A stretch of 64,000 nucleotides of DNA, taken from Dipodascopsis uninucleata var. uninucleata. Lineage: Eukaryota > Ascomycota > Lipomycetes > Lipomycetales > Lipomycetaceae. Positions 33,761 through 45,327 of this stretch are shown here, piece after piece. The translations under genes and the position numbers were made by a program. The notes below the pieces were generated by a model. The model was not told the DNA's origin, ran no database searches, and worked only from the letters and a program-made list of their open reading frames with translations. The stretch spans positions 620,001 to 684,000 of the forward strand of contig JAJLTO010000005.1 of assembly GCA_030568195.1 (NCBI GenBank). The letters are read 5' to 3'. Within the stretch, counting starts at the first letter, position 1, and the number at the start of each line of letters is the position of its first letter.

Positions 33761-34250
33761 AGTCCACCAGCCATGCCTAAATGACTAAGAGTAGGCTATT
33801 CTAGGCTCAGAAGTTGCATATCCGTCTCTCTAGACTAATATCCCACTACCCGTTACCATCCCGATGAACTGTATTTCCCTGCGTTATGCGGATATCCACG
33901 CTCTTCATTCATAATTACCTATCCCCCGCTATGTTACAAACTAGGAAATAATAGACTGCTGGTACTACTTTGGACCAATATGAGTGATCGATGTCGAGCA
34001 TACTCACGTGCTCACTGAGTTTTAGCTCCCGCGCGGAAATTATCCACACCGGCTGCAAGATAGACAACAGTAGAAAGAGTATACTATACAAATCAGCTAT
34101 CCGCAATTGTTTTCTCGGTATTTGCTAGACATCCTACTGGCCACATCAGAATGTCATTGGTACAGCTAATAAAACAGATTTTCGTAGTTTGTAGACTAGC
34201 TGCTTTTCTAGGGAGAGAGAATTGGTAATTGTACTGCTGATACTGTTTGA

Positions 34251-34270
34251 TATATATATATATATATATA
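34251..34270. repeat. (TA)n microsatellite
   Basis: About ten uninterrupted TA units in the DAK1/cupin intergenic region. Confidence 0.85.
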
Positions 34271-34657
34271 CATACTTACGTATATACTCTTTCATACCGC
34301 GATGTGGCATACCTACAACTCAACAACAGTCAGTTGCATCGCAGCCAAGCATGCAACTGGTAGGTTACTTGAATTTATTCTATGTATACTAAGCCCATCT
34401 TCAGTAATCTAGCATGCGTGACAGTCTAGTACACTCTGTGTTTTAGACAGGTAGCGCAAAAGAAAAGTAGTGATCTAGTGAATGACCACAATGACCAAGC
34501 TGGGATAGGTGTGTCGCTGAAAATTTGGGTAGTTGTATGTTTCTATCCGCTTCTGCTACGTCGATGTCCATAAAGCCCAAATTTATAGCATTCTCTTTTT
34601 TTCATAAGCTGTACTAGAAACTCAGCGTCTTGTCGAAAAAGTTCGGTTCTTGTGATA

Positions 34658-35292
34658 ATGTCTAAAATTACAAACCCTGGTGGTATAACACCAGCTGTAG
34701 GCGAGTCGGCATCAACTGAAAAGCTCATAAAGACTCTAGACATGATTCCACATATCGAGGGTGGCTACTTTGTCGAAACCGACAGAAGCAAGGACATGAT
34801 ACCTAATCCCTATGCCTTGACTGATGAAGCTCGAAAGTCTGATCCTACACGAACGCTGTCCACACTGATATATTATCTCCTTACTCCTTACTCTCCAATA
34901 GGCCGTTTCCACCGTAACAAGTCACGCACGATCCACTTGTTGCACAAAGGAAAAGCACGGTATGTGCTGATTCATCCGGATGGTGGCATTGAGACTTTTG
35001 ACGTTGGTCAAGATGTGGAGAAGGGAGAGAAGATGCAGTGGATTGTTGAGGGCGGTGACTACAAGGCTAGTTTTCTGACCACTGACGAAGAATGTCTGAT
35101 TAGCGAGGTATGTAATCTAGAGAACATTAATGTAGCCTTCTTTAGGCGCTGGCAACGTTACTGACAATATACTAGGTTGTTATCCCTGGATTTGAATTTA
35201 CCGATCATAACTTTTTAAAGAACAAGGAAGAGCTAGCCAAGCTTATTGGTGTAGAAGCAGCAGAGGAGTGGGCATGGTTATTAAGTTTATAA
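34658..35292 (+). CDS. Cupin-fold protein of the DUF985 family (YML079W-like)
   Basis: Small beta-barrel protein of unknown catalytic role; S. cerevisiae YML079W is the structural prototype. Exons 34658-35107 and 35176-35292 (intron 68 nt, branch ACTGAC, acceptor ACTAG); 188 residues. Conserved blocks: MIPHIEGGYFVET, TLSTLIYYLLTPYSPIGRFHRNKS, HLLHKGKARYVLIHPDGG, and across the intron VVIPGFEFTDHNFL. The C-terminus AAEEWAWLLSL lacks a classic targeting signal. Without splicing, the frame would end early and lose the last barrel strand block. Divergent from DAK1. Confidence 0.88.
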
Positions 35293-35554
35293 AGCAGCTG
35301 GCAAGAATATTTATTATCGTGCTCTCTGGTCGAAGTTTTAATCCTAGACAATCTTAGACAATCTGGAGTATGAAATTTGATTTCATAAAGCAAGAATTCT
35401 CAATATTTCCGAAGCAAAAAATTACAAAAATCCAACCGTCCCGGATAACGCCAAAAACATCACATCCAAATTATAAGTATCATTGCTGTTATAGGATTAT
35501 ATAAATTTGTTGGAGGTATCGCATTTTCAGTGATATATACTCCGGATATTATAG

Positions 35555-36218
35555 TCAATGGTACTGGTAACGGCCCTGTTCAGCTTTTGCACCGGGCCCT
35601 AGGCCAAGTTCCTGTTGGTGTTGCTGCTCATATTGCTGGCTACGCTGATAAGCCAGATTCTGCTGGTAAGCGCCTTGATTCTGCATGTTCATTCCCTGTA
35701 TTTGACTCAACTGCTGCTGAGTGATAGGCTGAGTATATGGACAGATAGTACACTGTAAAGCCTATATATGTGAACAACTGTGGTTAGCATTTGCTGTCTC
35801 GTTGTTGTCTGGCTTGAAGTTAGACCAAAGTTATAGTACTTACCTCTCCAAAGGCTGTTGGAATAATTGGAACGAAGCAGAAAGTGAAAAATTCGCGCTT
35901 TTTTATGACTATCACAGATATGTTATGACTGAATGCAGTAGTCAATTAGCTAAATTCCTTCGTACAGGTAGGTGGCCAGCACCACGCGTGCTGTTGATCA
36001 TATATCAAAAACTTACCACCTAGGGCAATAGAGATTCATGCCCTCGTAACCACTTAAAGGCTTATTGAAGTTTGTACCTAGAATGGTTTCATGTAAGCGT
36101 TTAGATATTTGATGTCTGTAGCTATCAGAACTAATAGTTCCTATTACATTATCGTCTCTGTTGGACGAATACCGTGCTACCTACCTCCGCACACAAAGAA
36201 CATAGGAATGAACTCCAT
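35555..36218 (-). CDS. Zinc-ribbon (zf-ribbon 15-type) small protein, four exons
   Basis: This gene is easily missed because each exon is short. Exons on the minus strand: 36218-36185, 36077-36017, 35928-35844 and 35761-35555; introns 107, 88 and 82 nt with good donors (GTAGGT, GTAAGT, GTAAGT). The product is 128 residues and begins MEFIPMFFVCGG. Two CxxC knuckles form a zinc ribbon: YCPRC|HN, split by intron 2 exactly within the second cysteine codon, and LQCTIC. Between them runs KKREFFTFCFVPIIPTAFGE, the aromatic, partly hydrophobic stretch seen in fungal zinc-ribbon/rhodopsin-like proteins. The tail is Gln/Tyr-rich (ITQQQLSQIQ, YQRSQQYEQQHQQE). Function is unknown. Confidence 0.82.
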
Positions 36219-36410
36219 TTTGATCTCGATATTATTTTCTCGCAAAAGCTAAGTCTATACAACTCGAGTCTATATTTGCGATTTTATTGCTTAATAAATA
36301 ATTATAGGCATATACGTGTATTTAATATTGATCAGAAAATAAAGGCTCGGTGTACGTCATGATCATCAGATGACAGAAAACCCAAGATATTTATAATAGT
36401 TAATTAATGT

Positions 36411-36545
36411 TTACCTAATTTTGGAATAACGAAGCTCGAGTTCAAATTCATCCAAGACATAAGTTGCATAGCATACATAGCCTTTCTCCATGAAATTTTC
36501 TTCCGAGATATTTTTTCCATTGTCTAGTATTACCAGTATTGTCAT
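36411..36545 (-). CDS. Possible small protein or terminal exon, unknown
   Basis: A 44-codon frame beginning MTILVILDNGKNISEENF and ending LELRYSKIR before TAA. It is balanced in composition and reads like a real peptide. An acceptor-like TACTGAC...CATAG sits immediately before the ATG, so it may be the last exon of a longer transcript (a GTACTA donor near 36600 could supply MLR in frame). No homologue comes to mind. It lies between the zinc-ribbon gene and RPL31. Confidence 0.3.
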   Translation of the reverse strand: MTILVILDNGKNISEENFMEKGYVCYATYVLDEFELELRYSKIR

Positions 36546-37191
36546 CTATGCCGTCTGTCAGTATATTCTAGCTAATATTGTAAACCATATAGTACTCTTA
36601 ACATAACCACACTGCTAACCACCTGTCACGTGCAATCCGAGTCACGACCATTCTCAGTGGCTCATAAGCTGCCACAGTCCTGAGAAAATTCCTCGAATTG
36701 ACAGAAAATTGAGACCAGCTCCATCTTATACATAACGTAGGTTATCAATCCTAGTTACTTTGCATCATAGTTGGATATATTAAATAAATAGGGCGAGCTT
36801 TTTCTCGAGACTAATATGGTATCCTAAAAGTTCTAGAGTTTGTACATAATATCAATTTGACATCTATGGCTGAAAATAATATAATCTACTACAGCTTTTG
36901 AAATCAGCTTCTTCAGAACTAATGCCATTTATGGCATATTCTGTATCAGTCCATTAAAAAATACAAGACCATGGGTTATCATGATATTTTGATATGGTAT
37001 TATATCTTCAGCACTAGCCTGCTAAAATCAAAGCCCATGCTTTAAAGTGAAACAAGAGAATAAATGCTATTTATGGGAGATAATGAACGAACCAATTGCA
37101 AGTTATTATTGTACGTTGTCAATAAATTATACATTTCTTTAAAAGACTTTTATGACACTTTTTACATCTCTTCACTTAATCCCAAACACAT
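36546..37191. other. Intergenic: RPL31 3' flank
   Basis: 646 AT-rich bases. A CACGTG palindrome is at 36627-36632. No gene with support beyond the possible small one to the left. Confidence 0.55.
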
Positions 37192-37712
37192 CTATGAGTC
37201 CTCAACGACCTGAGTCTGGAGACCCTTGAACGAAGTAACATTGACAGCCTGAACATAAGAGAAAAGAGACTCCTTAGCGCCCTCCTCGTCATTTCGCTTT
37301 CGTGAGATACGGAGACGCAATCTGTATGGAACCTGCTTGATACCCTGCTTCCAGATCTCCTTGTTCAACTGAGGATCCAAACGAACATCGGTAGTACCCT
37401 ATCAGAAAAAATGAGTTTATAATCCCCTCTACAAAGACATCCAAGTACAGATAGCACTAAAAACATACCATGTGCTTCAGGGCAAAAGCCTTGATTTCCT
37501 TAACGGCTGTAGGAGCACGCTTCTTGAACTGAACGCCGTGAAGCTGTATAACAAATTGGTTAGATATAATCTTCTCATGTATCCTCGAAATTGAAAATAT
37601 AATATTCAACAGTAATTCCCATCAATCCACTACTTACACGCTTGTGAAGATGAATAGTGTATTCACGAGTGACAACATCTGTCAACGCGGATCTCTTCTG
37701 CTTAGTGGCCAT
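37192..37712 (-). CDS. RPL31: 60S ribosomal protein eL31
   Basis: Component of the cytosolic large ribosomal subunit near the peptide exit tunnel. Exons on the minus strand: 37712-37638, 37543-37469 and 37398-37192; introns 94 and 70 nt; 118 residues. It starts MATKQKRSALTDVVTREYTIH, continues LHGVQFKKRAPTAVKEIKAFA in exon 2 and GTTDVRLDPQLNKEIWKQG in exon 3, and ends QTQVVEDS, all as in eL31 of other fungi. It shares a 417-base divergent promoter with MRPL20 containing a HomolD-type box, which on the RPL31 coding strand reads TGTGACTG about 150 bases before the start. Confidence 0.97.
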
Positions 37713-38129
37713 TGCTATAGTTGTAAATGCAGTCCGTGGTCTTAAGGAAAGATCCTAAAAGCAATATATGAAATTCACAGTATTTTGATGTAGCGTTTCT
37801 GGTCATGGCACTTTGTTAGCTTGCGTTGTGTTCTAGATACGATGCCCTATCATCAGAAACCGCAGTCACAATAACTAGGGTTATTTGACCTCATCTCAGT
37901 CTAGCATACTACCACATATAGTTTACATTTGTGGCATAAATATGACATATGGGATTAAGGACATTATTGTAAACGTTACCCTGTCAAAGCAGTTCGGGAG
38001 GTATGGTTTGCATCGAAAGTTGACCCAGATTGAAGAAAATACTTCGCTCGATGCTCCTAGTCAAGGCCACTTTTTCTATATAGACTATTAATCTGAAATC
38101 GTTGTTTAATCGAACAACTATATCACAAT
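37713..38129. other. Divergent promoter of RPL31 and MRPL20
   Basis: 417 bases. Contains CAGTCACA at 37863-37870 and, four bases further, CTAGGGTT (37875-37882), resembling the HomolD and HomolE elements. Confidence 0.6.
37863..37870 (-). promoter_or_regulatory. HomolD-type box upstream of RPL31
   Basis: The octamer TGTGACTG on the RPL31 coding strand is an exact match to the HomolD box of ribosomal-protein promoters in S. pombe and other ascomycetes. An AACCCTAG element just upstream on the same strand resembles HomolE. The same octamer in the same orientation precedes RPS23. Confidence 0.65.
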
Positions 38130-38759
38130 ATGGCATCGAGAGAATCATTAATACAATACGGTAAACGATGTCTTATACGACAGAACTTATTTTGTTCTAC
38201 CAATTTGTCGTTTTCGACTTCAGCAGCATGGAATGCTTCCAGTAAAGCTACGAAAACTACAAAACTCAAAGATGCCAGTCGATTCGGAAAGGCTTTTCCC
38301 ACAAGATTTAATCCGGTATCGTCTGCGAATAAATCCAGACCAATTTTACCTCCTGGGCTCACGTATAATCCTCCAGCAAGTGCTCCATCGCCTTTTGACA
38401 CACCAGACATTTTTTTACCCGCTGAGGAGCGAACAAATGTGTCGGCATCTACATCTACGAATATTCTACCACCGCCGTTAGGGCCAGCAAAGGAGAAAAC
38501 TTATCATCTCTCAGAAGAGCAAATTACAGAAATTAAAAGATTGAGGTTAGCAGACCCATATAAGAATACTCGAAAGGCATTGGCTGCTCAATTCAACTGC
38601 TCACCGTTTTTTATTGGAATGGTAGCTGAAGCGCCTTTGGAAAGAAGGCAGGACATGGAGAGAAGGCTCGATTACATCAAATCGAAATGGAGTGTATATA
38701 GAAAAAATGCTCGTGGACAACGGGCGCGCAGACGCGATTCATGGGCTCAAGATGACTAA
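38130..38759 (+). CDS. MRPL20: Mitochondrial ribosomal protein mL58 (MRPL20)
   Basis: Fungal-specific protein of the mitochondrial large subunit. Single exon, 209 residues. The N-terminus (MASRESLIQYGKRCLIRQN) is basic and hydroxylated, as expected of a mitochondrial presequence. Family blocks: SRPILPPGLTYNPPASAPSP, FLPAEER, then LSEEQITEIKRLRLADPYKN and CSPFFIGMVAEAP, ending in a basic helix rich in Arg (RRLDYIKSKWSVYRKNARGQ). The start is the first ATG of the frame. Confidence 0.9.
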   Translation: MASRESLIQYGKRCLIRQNLFCSTNLSFSTSAAWNASSKATKTTKLKDASRFGKAFPTRFNPVSSANKSRPILPPGLTYNPPASAPSPFDTPDIFLPAEERTNVSASTSTNILPPPLGPAKEKTYHLSEEQITEIKRLRLADPYKNTRKALAAQFNCSPFFIGMVAEAPLERRQDMERRLDYIKSKWSVYRKNARGQRARRRDSWAQDD

Positions 38760-39104
38760 TCAGCTTGCACTATTGCAAATAATTGTAATCAATTGGTATT
38801 GTACATAATTTATGGATAAAACTTGAAATTGGCATATCAGTGTTAGAACTTGTTTATATTTATTCTGCAACCAAAAATAAGAAGCCTTGTAGTAGCAATC
38901 CTTCAATGTGAAAGTATCGAATATTCCTACCCAAAAAAAACTCGGCACAGGTTCAGGGATAGCAAAATGTATACCTTAGGAGAACAACTATCAACATTAT
39001 TTGAAAATCCAACAGCTCGACATATGATAATACTATATATTTATTATTGATGACAAGCAAACTGATATATAATGTGGTAAAGAGAAGTAAAAAGTATGCG
39101 ATTT
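38760..39104. other. Intergenic between convergent MRPL20 and MAG2-like gene
   Basis: 345 AT-rich bases with the two 3' ends. No other feature. Confidence 0.6.
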
Positions 39105-41383
39105 TTAATTTCTCCATTGACCACCACCAGTAGACATTAGAACAAGCTTCTTGGATTTCTTCTTTCTACCCGAAGAACAGCTTTCAGTGCTCTTGCTTTC
39201 TTCCAGAGCCTTCTCCAGAATTCTTTCATCATCCCATCCGTCCCAAGTGCTTGGAGCCTCCGCTTCTGTCTCAATAGCATCTCCAACCTTAGAAAAGCTA
39301 ATTGTTGGTGTTCCCCAAACTGTGGTGCGCTGAGAGCTATCTGGCGACGTTGAAGCCGAATTTAAAAATTTAGTAACCGGAGAAGTGGAAAGACTAGGCC
39401 ATTGCTCTTCGTCGATACTAAAGGTCTTTTCATGGAAATCAGAAGAGTTAATACCTGCCAATTCATCAAGATAGCTGCTACCAGGACTTCCGTAGGAAGA
39501 GGCAACTTCATGGCTATTAGACACTTTGAATCTGAAGTCTTCTTCCATCTTAATGGCATTCTGTCTTGCTCTCTCCTCTTTAAGTTCCTTATCACGATGA
39601 ACTTTACGTCTTCTCTCTAAATCCTTAGAAAATTGCTCTAACAGTTCTGGCTTCACAACATCTGTCCAATCACACTCTAATATACTAATAGGACATCCAG
39701 TAGGTAAATGACCCAAATATTTGGTTCTCTTCTTGAACTCTTCATCAACAATTTGATCAGTGTTAATTCGTTCGACTCGCACAAGAACAGTAGAAGGAAA
39801 CGCAGCAAAAGATCCAAAAGCTGTCTTCAGAATTTTAATATCTAATGGAGACAAGAAGCAATACGATGCATCACGAGGCTGATAAAAGTAATAAGGAGCA
39901 TCAGATGATCCTGCTGATGAATCATAGCCGCCAGAAGACTTCGATCTCGTACTGGACGGCGACGTGAATGACGTAGATGAGCCTCTTCTATCTGTAAAAT
40001 GCTGCTCTGATACAGGTTCTTCATCTGTTCTGGACACGCCCTGCTTCTCTCTCTTTCTGCTCCGCTCTCTTTGAGGAATATTGAACGGCTTCTTTAAACC
40101 ACTCCCCATACCTCTAGCTGCTTCAGTCATATCGAAAATGCGTTCAATGGCTTTGTGAGTCCACTCACCGCCCTCCCCGAATACAGCACCATCCTCCTGC
40201 TCCATGAACTCAAGCTCACGGATTTCTCGCTCGTATTCTTCAATCAAGTATTTCTCAGTACCTTTCATGATTCGAGCATAGTGCATTACTTCGGCAGCAT
40301 AATGATAAGGAATATCATTGGTGTCAGAAGGGCATTCACCCCCATCTCTGGGCAAAGCTAAGATACTACCTGCTTTTCGCATAACCAACCTAAGTACAAC
40401 ATCCTTTCCAGCCTCGGGTACAGCACTTGCATCTCCAGGGTGATCCATCCATTTGACGGGCTTCCCGTCACTTATCGAAATTGGCTCGAAACAAAGAGGA
40501 CAGCTGTTGCGCTTCTTCTTAGGCTTACCATCATCATCAGACGATTGGGCTGGCATTTCCGATTCCAGCATACGCATCATGCAAGGCAAGCAAAATATGT
40601 GTCCACATCGAGCCATTCTGGATGCAACAGGATCATCAGTCAAACAAATCGGGCAACTGACACCATGCGTATTCTTGGACACTAGAACTTGCAAAATGAG
40701 ATGCCATGGGATGACCACATCTGGATCCAGCACTTGAGTAGTGTAATCCCCACTGGGATGAACCACAAAACGAAAATTCGCATTTACAAACTGTGCTTTA
40801 TCAGCAACATAAGAACCCTGCCTGCTCCACGATGGAGCATTATATCGTCGACGGCCTGTAGTATCGCGCGGTGGCAACGTGAAATTCAGTAAATGAGAAA
40901 TCGACACCTGATTACGCCTATTGCGTGACGGCGACAGGAAATACTATCATAATGTTAAAATTGCTGCGTAATAGACCGAGATTAATCCATACAGCAGAGA
41001 TTACACATGTGAAGCTGATCTTCAATGTATCTACTACACAATCGAGCAAAATGACTTACCTGCTCTGCCATCATTCCCTCATAATCGGGATAATTATCGT
41101 TCATGTTCACAGTCGGCTTGTTGTTGTGACTGTTCTTGCGACTTGATCGATGTTGTGGGCGTTGGCCTTGGTTATTTCGTGGAGTTGCTATTGTCGTTAT
41201 CTGAGCCCCGTTACGACGTGAAGTGTTCCTCGCTCCGGAATCTGCAGACGTTGGTATAGCCTGTGGCGCTGTTGGACTTGAGAATCCAGATGATGACTGG
41301 TTATTCGTCGAAATTACCTTCTGCCCTGTACTTCCTGACGGGTGAAACGATGGTACTGCCGGGTTGAATTTGTTAGACATCAT
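39105..41383 (-). CDS. MAG2: RING-finger ubiquitin ligase of the Mag2/RNF10 family
   Basis: RNF10 and yeast Mag2 act on stalled 40S ribosomal proteins in translation quality control. Exons on the minus strand 41383-41060 and 40943-39105 (intron 116 nt); 720 residues. The N-terminus (MMSNKFNPAVPSFHP) is Ser/Asn-rich and disordered. Splicing joins EGMMAEQ to YFLSPSRNRRNQVSISHLLNF, the conserved segment before the RING. The C3HC4 RING reads CPICLTDDP, CGHIFCLPC and CPLCFEPI, with a Lys-rich insert before the last pair. Further conserved blocks are PYYFYQPRDASYCFLSPLD and YLGHLPTGCPISILECDW. The C-terminus ends in a basic KKKSKKLVLMSTGGG stretch, as in RNF10-like proteins. Two adjacent ATG codons open the frame; the first was taken. 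Confidence 0.88.
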
Positions 41384-42090
41384 GAACTTCTCTTCCGTAG
41401 CTTGCAACACGTCCGCCGTAATCAACTGATGAAGACCCGACTGACGCTTAGATTAACGCGCTTCGGGGTAGAACTTTTCAGCACTTCTCTTTAGCAACTA
41501 CCAACGATGAACTCAGCGAGCCCTTCCTCTCTCCTTCCTTCAGAGCAAGATCCTTGTGGGAAAGCGAGCTTGACTACTTGTCCGCAAGAACCGCTAGTAT
41601 TCCTCCTTTGTTAGGCCTGTTACTATCTGATTGACTTAAAAGTGATGGAACAAATAGAGAAAGTATCTTTCTCTATATAGAACTGAGAATAGGGCTTTAG
41701 GCGGTGTCATGATGTTAGTGCTGCGGCGTGACTCACGAAATCTCATTTCGTGACTCCATCTACTGTGATCTATGAGTAATATGTGATCCCATATAATAAC
41801 AAACGTCTCAAATTACGTAAATTTTAAAACCGAACGTGAGTTGATTTAAGAGCACAAGTGGGGTGACCGCCGATAGGCAAGTTCGTGGCTATCCAACTAG
41901 CGATTAGAAATGTAAGTTATGCTTCAGTCGGCATGGATATAACAGATATCTTGTAGGCATCGAGCCTTACTTTAGTAGTATAGATATGATTTTATTTCAA
42001 GGACTATATACACTATAGATGGCAGATATTAAGCTCTATTACGTAAGAAAGTCGATAGATGGCCAAGAGCTAGTCAAGGAGATGCGATAG
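41384..42090. other. Intergenic: MAG2-like promoter, MST1 3' flank
   Basis: 707 bases between two minus-strand genes. A bZIP-type TGACTCA lies at about 41729-41735 and a pyrimidine-rich tract at about 41520-41545. No gene recognised. Confidence 0.55.
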
Positions 42091-43557
42091 CTATTCGTAT
42101 CTAGATGACTTCGTGATGAACATTTCACGGATTGCAGATGGTGTTAGTATCATAGAGTTCTTGTTTCCTGCGGCCCTAAGAGCCACGGTACCGTCTAGAA
42201 GCTCATTGTTGCCAACAACACCCACATAATTGTAACCCTTCTTATAAGAGTCTCGCAATTTGGTTCCCATGGGAACGGTTCTGTCGTCGATATCCACATA
42301 AAATGCATTTGAATTTAATTGATGGCTTCTATCAGAGATTTCAGGAATTCCGGAGATTTCATGCTGTACCTTCTTTGCGTACTCCACATGTTTGTCAGAT
42401 ATGGGAATTAATAGCATCTGACGAGGGCTAAGCCAAAATGGCCATTTGCCCTGGTTTTGCTCAATTAGAATTGCCATAAACCGTTCAACGCTTCCGAATA
42501 CGGCACGATGAACCATAACTGGTCTGCGTGTGATATTAGGATCTTCTGTTCGGTATTTTAAGTCGAACCTCTGGGGAAGCTGGAAGTCTAGTTGAATTGT
42601 AGCCGCTTGATGTTCCTTGCCATGAAGATCTTTCATTACAATATCAATTTTCGGACCATAAAAGGCGCCATCGCTTTCATTTACAGTCCATTCCTTACCC
42701 GACTCACTCAGCACTGAGCGCAAAGCATCTTCAGCTTTATTCCATTCGTCAAGTGATCCAATATATTGCTCCGGACGAGTAGATAATAACAATCGATAAG
42801 ACGGCATACCGAATACCTTGTAGACTTGGTCTACTAGCTTTATTGTAGAGTTAATCTCATGGGCAACTTGATCCGGCCGACAGAATATATGGCCATCATC
42901 TTGATGAAACCTTCGAACACGAGTCAGTCCTGTAAGGGCTCCTGAAGCTTCGTTACTATTTTCAGCAAACAATAAGTTTTAGTTATCAGTGACAAAATGT
43001 TATACATATGAACTTGAATCATACCGATGCAGCGGTGAAAAGTCTGCAAATCTAATAGGTAAATCTCTGTAAGATCTGTCCGTATTTCGATACATCATAC
43101 AATGGCCAGGACAATTCATTGGCTTCAAACCGTAAACCTCTTTTGCTTCATCATTGTATGCTGATACTTGGAACATATCTTCTTGATACTGATCCCAGTG
43201 GCCGCTAGTCTCCCACAAGCCCTTTCGGTATATAATTGGGCTAACTACTTCATCGAATCCAAACACCCGTAACTGAGCTCTCATAAACTCCACTAGCTTG
43301 TTGAATACCCTTGTGCCATGCGGTAGGAAAAAAACCGATCCTGGAGTAAGAGGATTAATCATGAACAGGTCCTGCGCGACACCAAGTTGTCTGTGGTCTC
43401 GGAAAACATCTTCCAGTGTTTGTGTCGGTTGAGCCTGTGGATTATGATCGTCACAGCAAGAACTCTTATCCGAATAACATCGCGTATATTTCAAAGGTAC
43501 TTGAAAAAGTCGAGCACAAAGATTGCGTCGTGAAGAACGACTTATATGGCCCCACAT
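42091..43557 (-). CDS. MST1: Mitochondrial threonyl-tRNA synthetase
   Basis: Class II synthetase that charges mitochondrial tRNA-Thr. Exons on the minus strand 43557-43025 and 42955-42091 (intron 69 nt); 465 residues, almost the length of yeast Mst1. The N-terminus MWGHISRSSRRNLCARLFQV is Arg/Ser-rich and lacks acids, a mitochondrial presequence. There is no TGS or editing domain before the catalytic core, as in Mst1. Core blocks: LFMINPLTPGSVFFLPHGTR, KPMNCPGHC with a zinc-ligand cysteine, RFADFSPLHR joined across the intron to NEASGALTGLTRVRRFHQDD (motif 2), and HRAVFGSVERFMAILIEQ (motif 3). The anticodon-binding domain follows to the end. An earlier in-frame start would add residues that do not resemble a presequence. 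Confidence 0.94.
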
Positions 43558-43857
43558 TTCTATCGTAGAGGTAAAAAGTTGTCGGGTGAACACTATCAAT
43601 TCGAAATGGTTAATTATTTTCGAGCCGCATCGCAACCTGCTAGCTCATCGAAGTACACTTTCGTATTTTAATACAAAACAAAGGCAATTGTATATAATTC
43701 TACTTCAAGATCGGAGAAAATAATGTGGACATAGTAAGAGAAAAAAAATTACATTTATATTACTTGAGATGGCTCTATTTTGATTATAAGGAGCTACGGA
43801 ATGAATAAATTCTATGAAATAACGCTTCATCAAACCATCAGATCCAGAAGTCTAATT

Positions 43858-45058
43858 TCAGTGAATGGTGTTTTTGTCAACAATTGCCTTTGAGAAGTTA
43901 GCAAAGACATCGCCGCCAACATCTTCATGTAGTGAAGGCTGGCAAAAGACGGCCAGTGTGTTTCGAGCAATGCCAGGGACATCAGAGCCTCTCACAAAGT
44001 GTGACACGGCCTTGAATTGATTCTGAGTAACCACTTGGAGAGCTAATAGTACTATTAGCATTCTCTGAAAATGCTATATATACGTAAACTTAAAAAAAAT
44101 ACCTTGACCAGTCTGGAACGCGAGGCAATCTCGCGGAATTTGGACTTGCACTATGTCACCTGCGCGATTGCGAATGTACAGACCAGCTTTAGCGTCTGGA
44201 CAGGCATCCAGCTCACTTTCAAGACCTTTTGCTTCATCTATAAACATAGCTGACGTCAGTCCAGTGAGACATCCATGGTCAAGGTGCTCTCCACACCACG
44301 TATCTGTGCTATCTGCTTCTGAAGTTGGGAAATAATGCAAAAGTCTTGCCTTGGTGGTAGTAGATGTCTTAACTATATGCTCAAGATATCCATCGTTGTA
44401 ATCAGCAATTTCCTTTTTGAGATATCTATCGCAGGCTCTCGCAACAACTGCAGCGGTATCAATAACCAAGGTACACTGACGTCGATAAAATATTAATCGT
44501 AAAAATCAGTATAGATGGCGTATAATAACAGACAAGAATACATACAATTTCTTTGAGGCAGTCCTTGAAACCAGGTAATGCCTCTTCTGGGGGCCAATGA
44601 TTTGCTTCTACATATCCTCTGACAGTCTCGAAGTCATAAGAATCATCCATCGGAGCATTGTCAAGCGTAGGATCAACATAAAATGAGCAATTGGTATAAT
44701 AGGAACCCTTGAGATTGTCTGGTGTTCCATCCGCCAGCTGTTCTTTACCACATGACCAACCTACTAAGTAGTTGGACTCTGGAGACTCTAAGTGAGATAG
44801 AATATCAGGACCAAGCTGAGCAAGTTGTGATGAGTAAGTCAAAGCGTGCCGACGAAGTTCAACAAATTTTTCAGATATATCTGCGCCTTGCCTTAGTATT
44901 CTTACATTACTAATGAACTGAATATCGCAAGCAAAAGATCATTAATTACCTTTTACGATTATTATTCCAAGAGATTCAGGACCGAAGGCCTCCGGAAGAA
45001 ACTTGTCCGCTTCTCCCGACTGTAAATCTGCAAGTGAAACGACAACAGGTGAGTTCAT
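43858..45058 (-). CDS. 2-oxoglutarate/Fe(II)-dependent oxygenase-like protein
   Basis: Isopenicillin-N-synthase-fold protein conserved in fungi and some plants; substrate unknown. Exons on the minus strand: 45058-44950, 44886-44546, 44475-44103 and 44042-43858; introns 63, 70 and 60 nt; 335 residues. Begins MNSPVVVSLADLQSGEADKF. The iron facial triad is visible as H-x-D in WCGEHLDHGCLTGLTSA and a distal His in KAVSHFVRG; the arginine of ARNTLAVF fits the 2-oxoglutarate carboxylate site. The block CLAFQTGQ|ALQVV is split by the last intron. All junctions keep frame. It is divergent from FRG1, with 269 bases between the starts. Confidence 0.85.
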
Positions 45059-45327
45059 TTAGAAGGAATACTAGACCATGTAGACGTAAAAGATTAGTTT
45101 TGACTAGATACGACTGATAGTTGATACTAGCAATGCAGAGCATTGAAAAGAGCCGCACAAGCGCTGCCTAACCACCAGTATTAAATTCATCCTCATCATC
45201 TGATGGATAATTTACTTCCAGTTCTACAACTTTCACAGTGTTCTTTTATGTGATAACAAGAGTCTTCATATATATTATTATATAAAAGCTCGAGAAGAGA
45301 GAGTAATAACTGGTCTGAATATTCAAA

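Larger units (their letters stand above)
33484..34657. other. Divergent promoter region of DAK1 and the DUF985 cupin gene
   Basis: About 1.17 kb without a gene. It contains CCCCT at 33726-33730 and 33756-33760, CACGTG at 34005-34010 and a (TA)n microsatellite at about 34251-34270. Short open frames here have no recognisable content. Confidence 0.6.
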
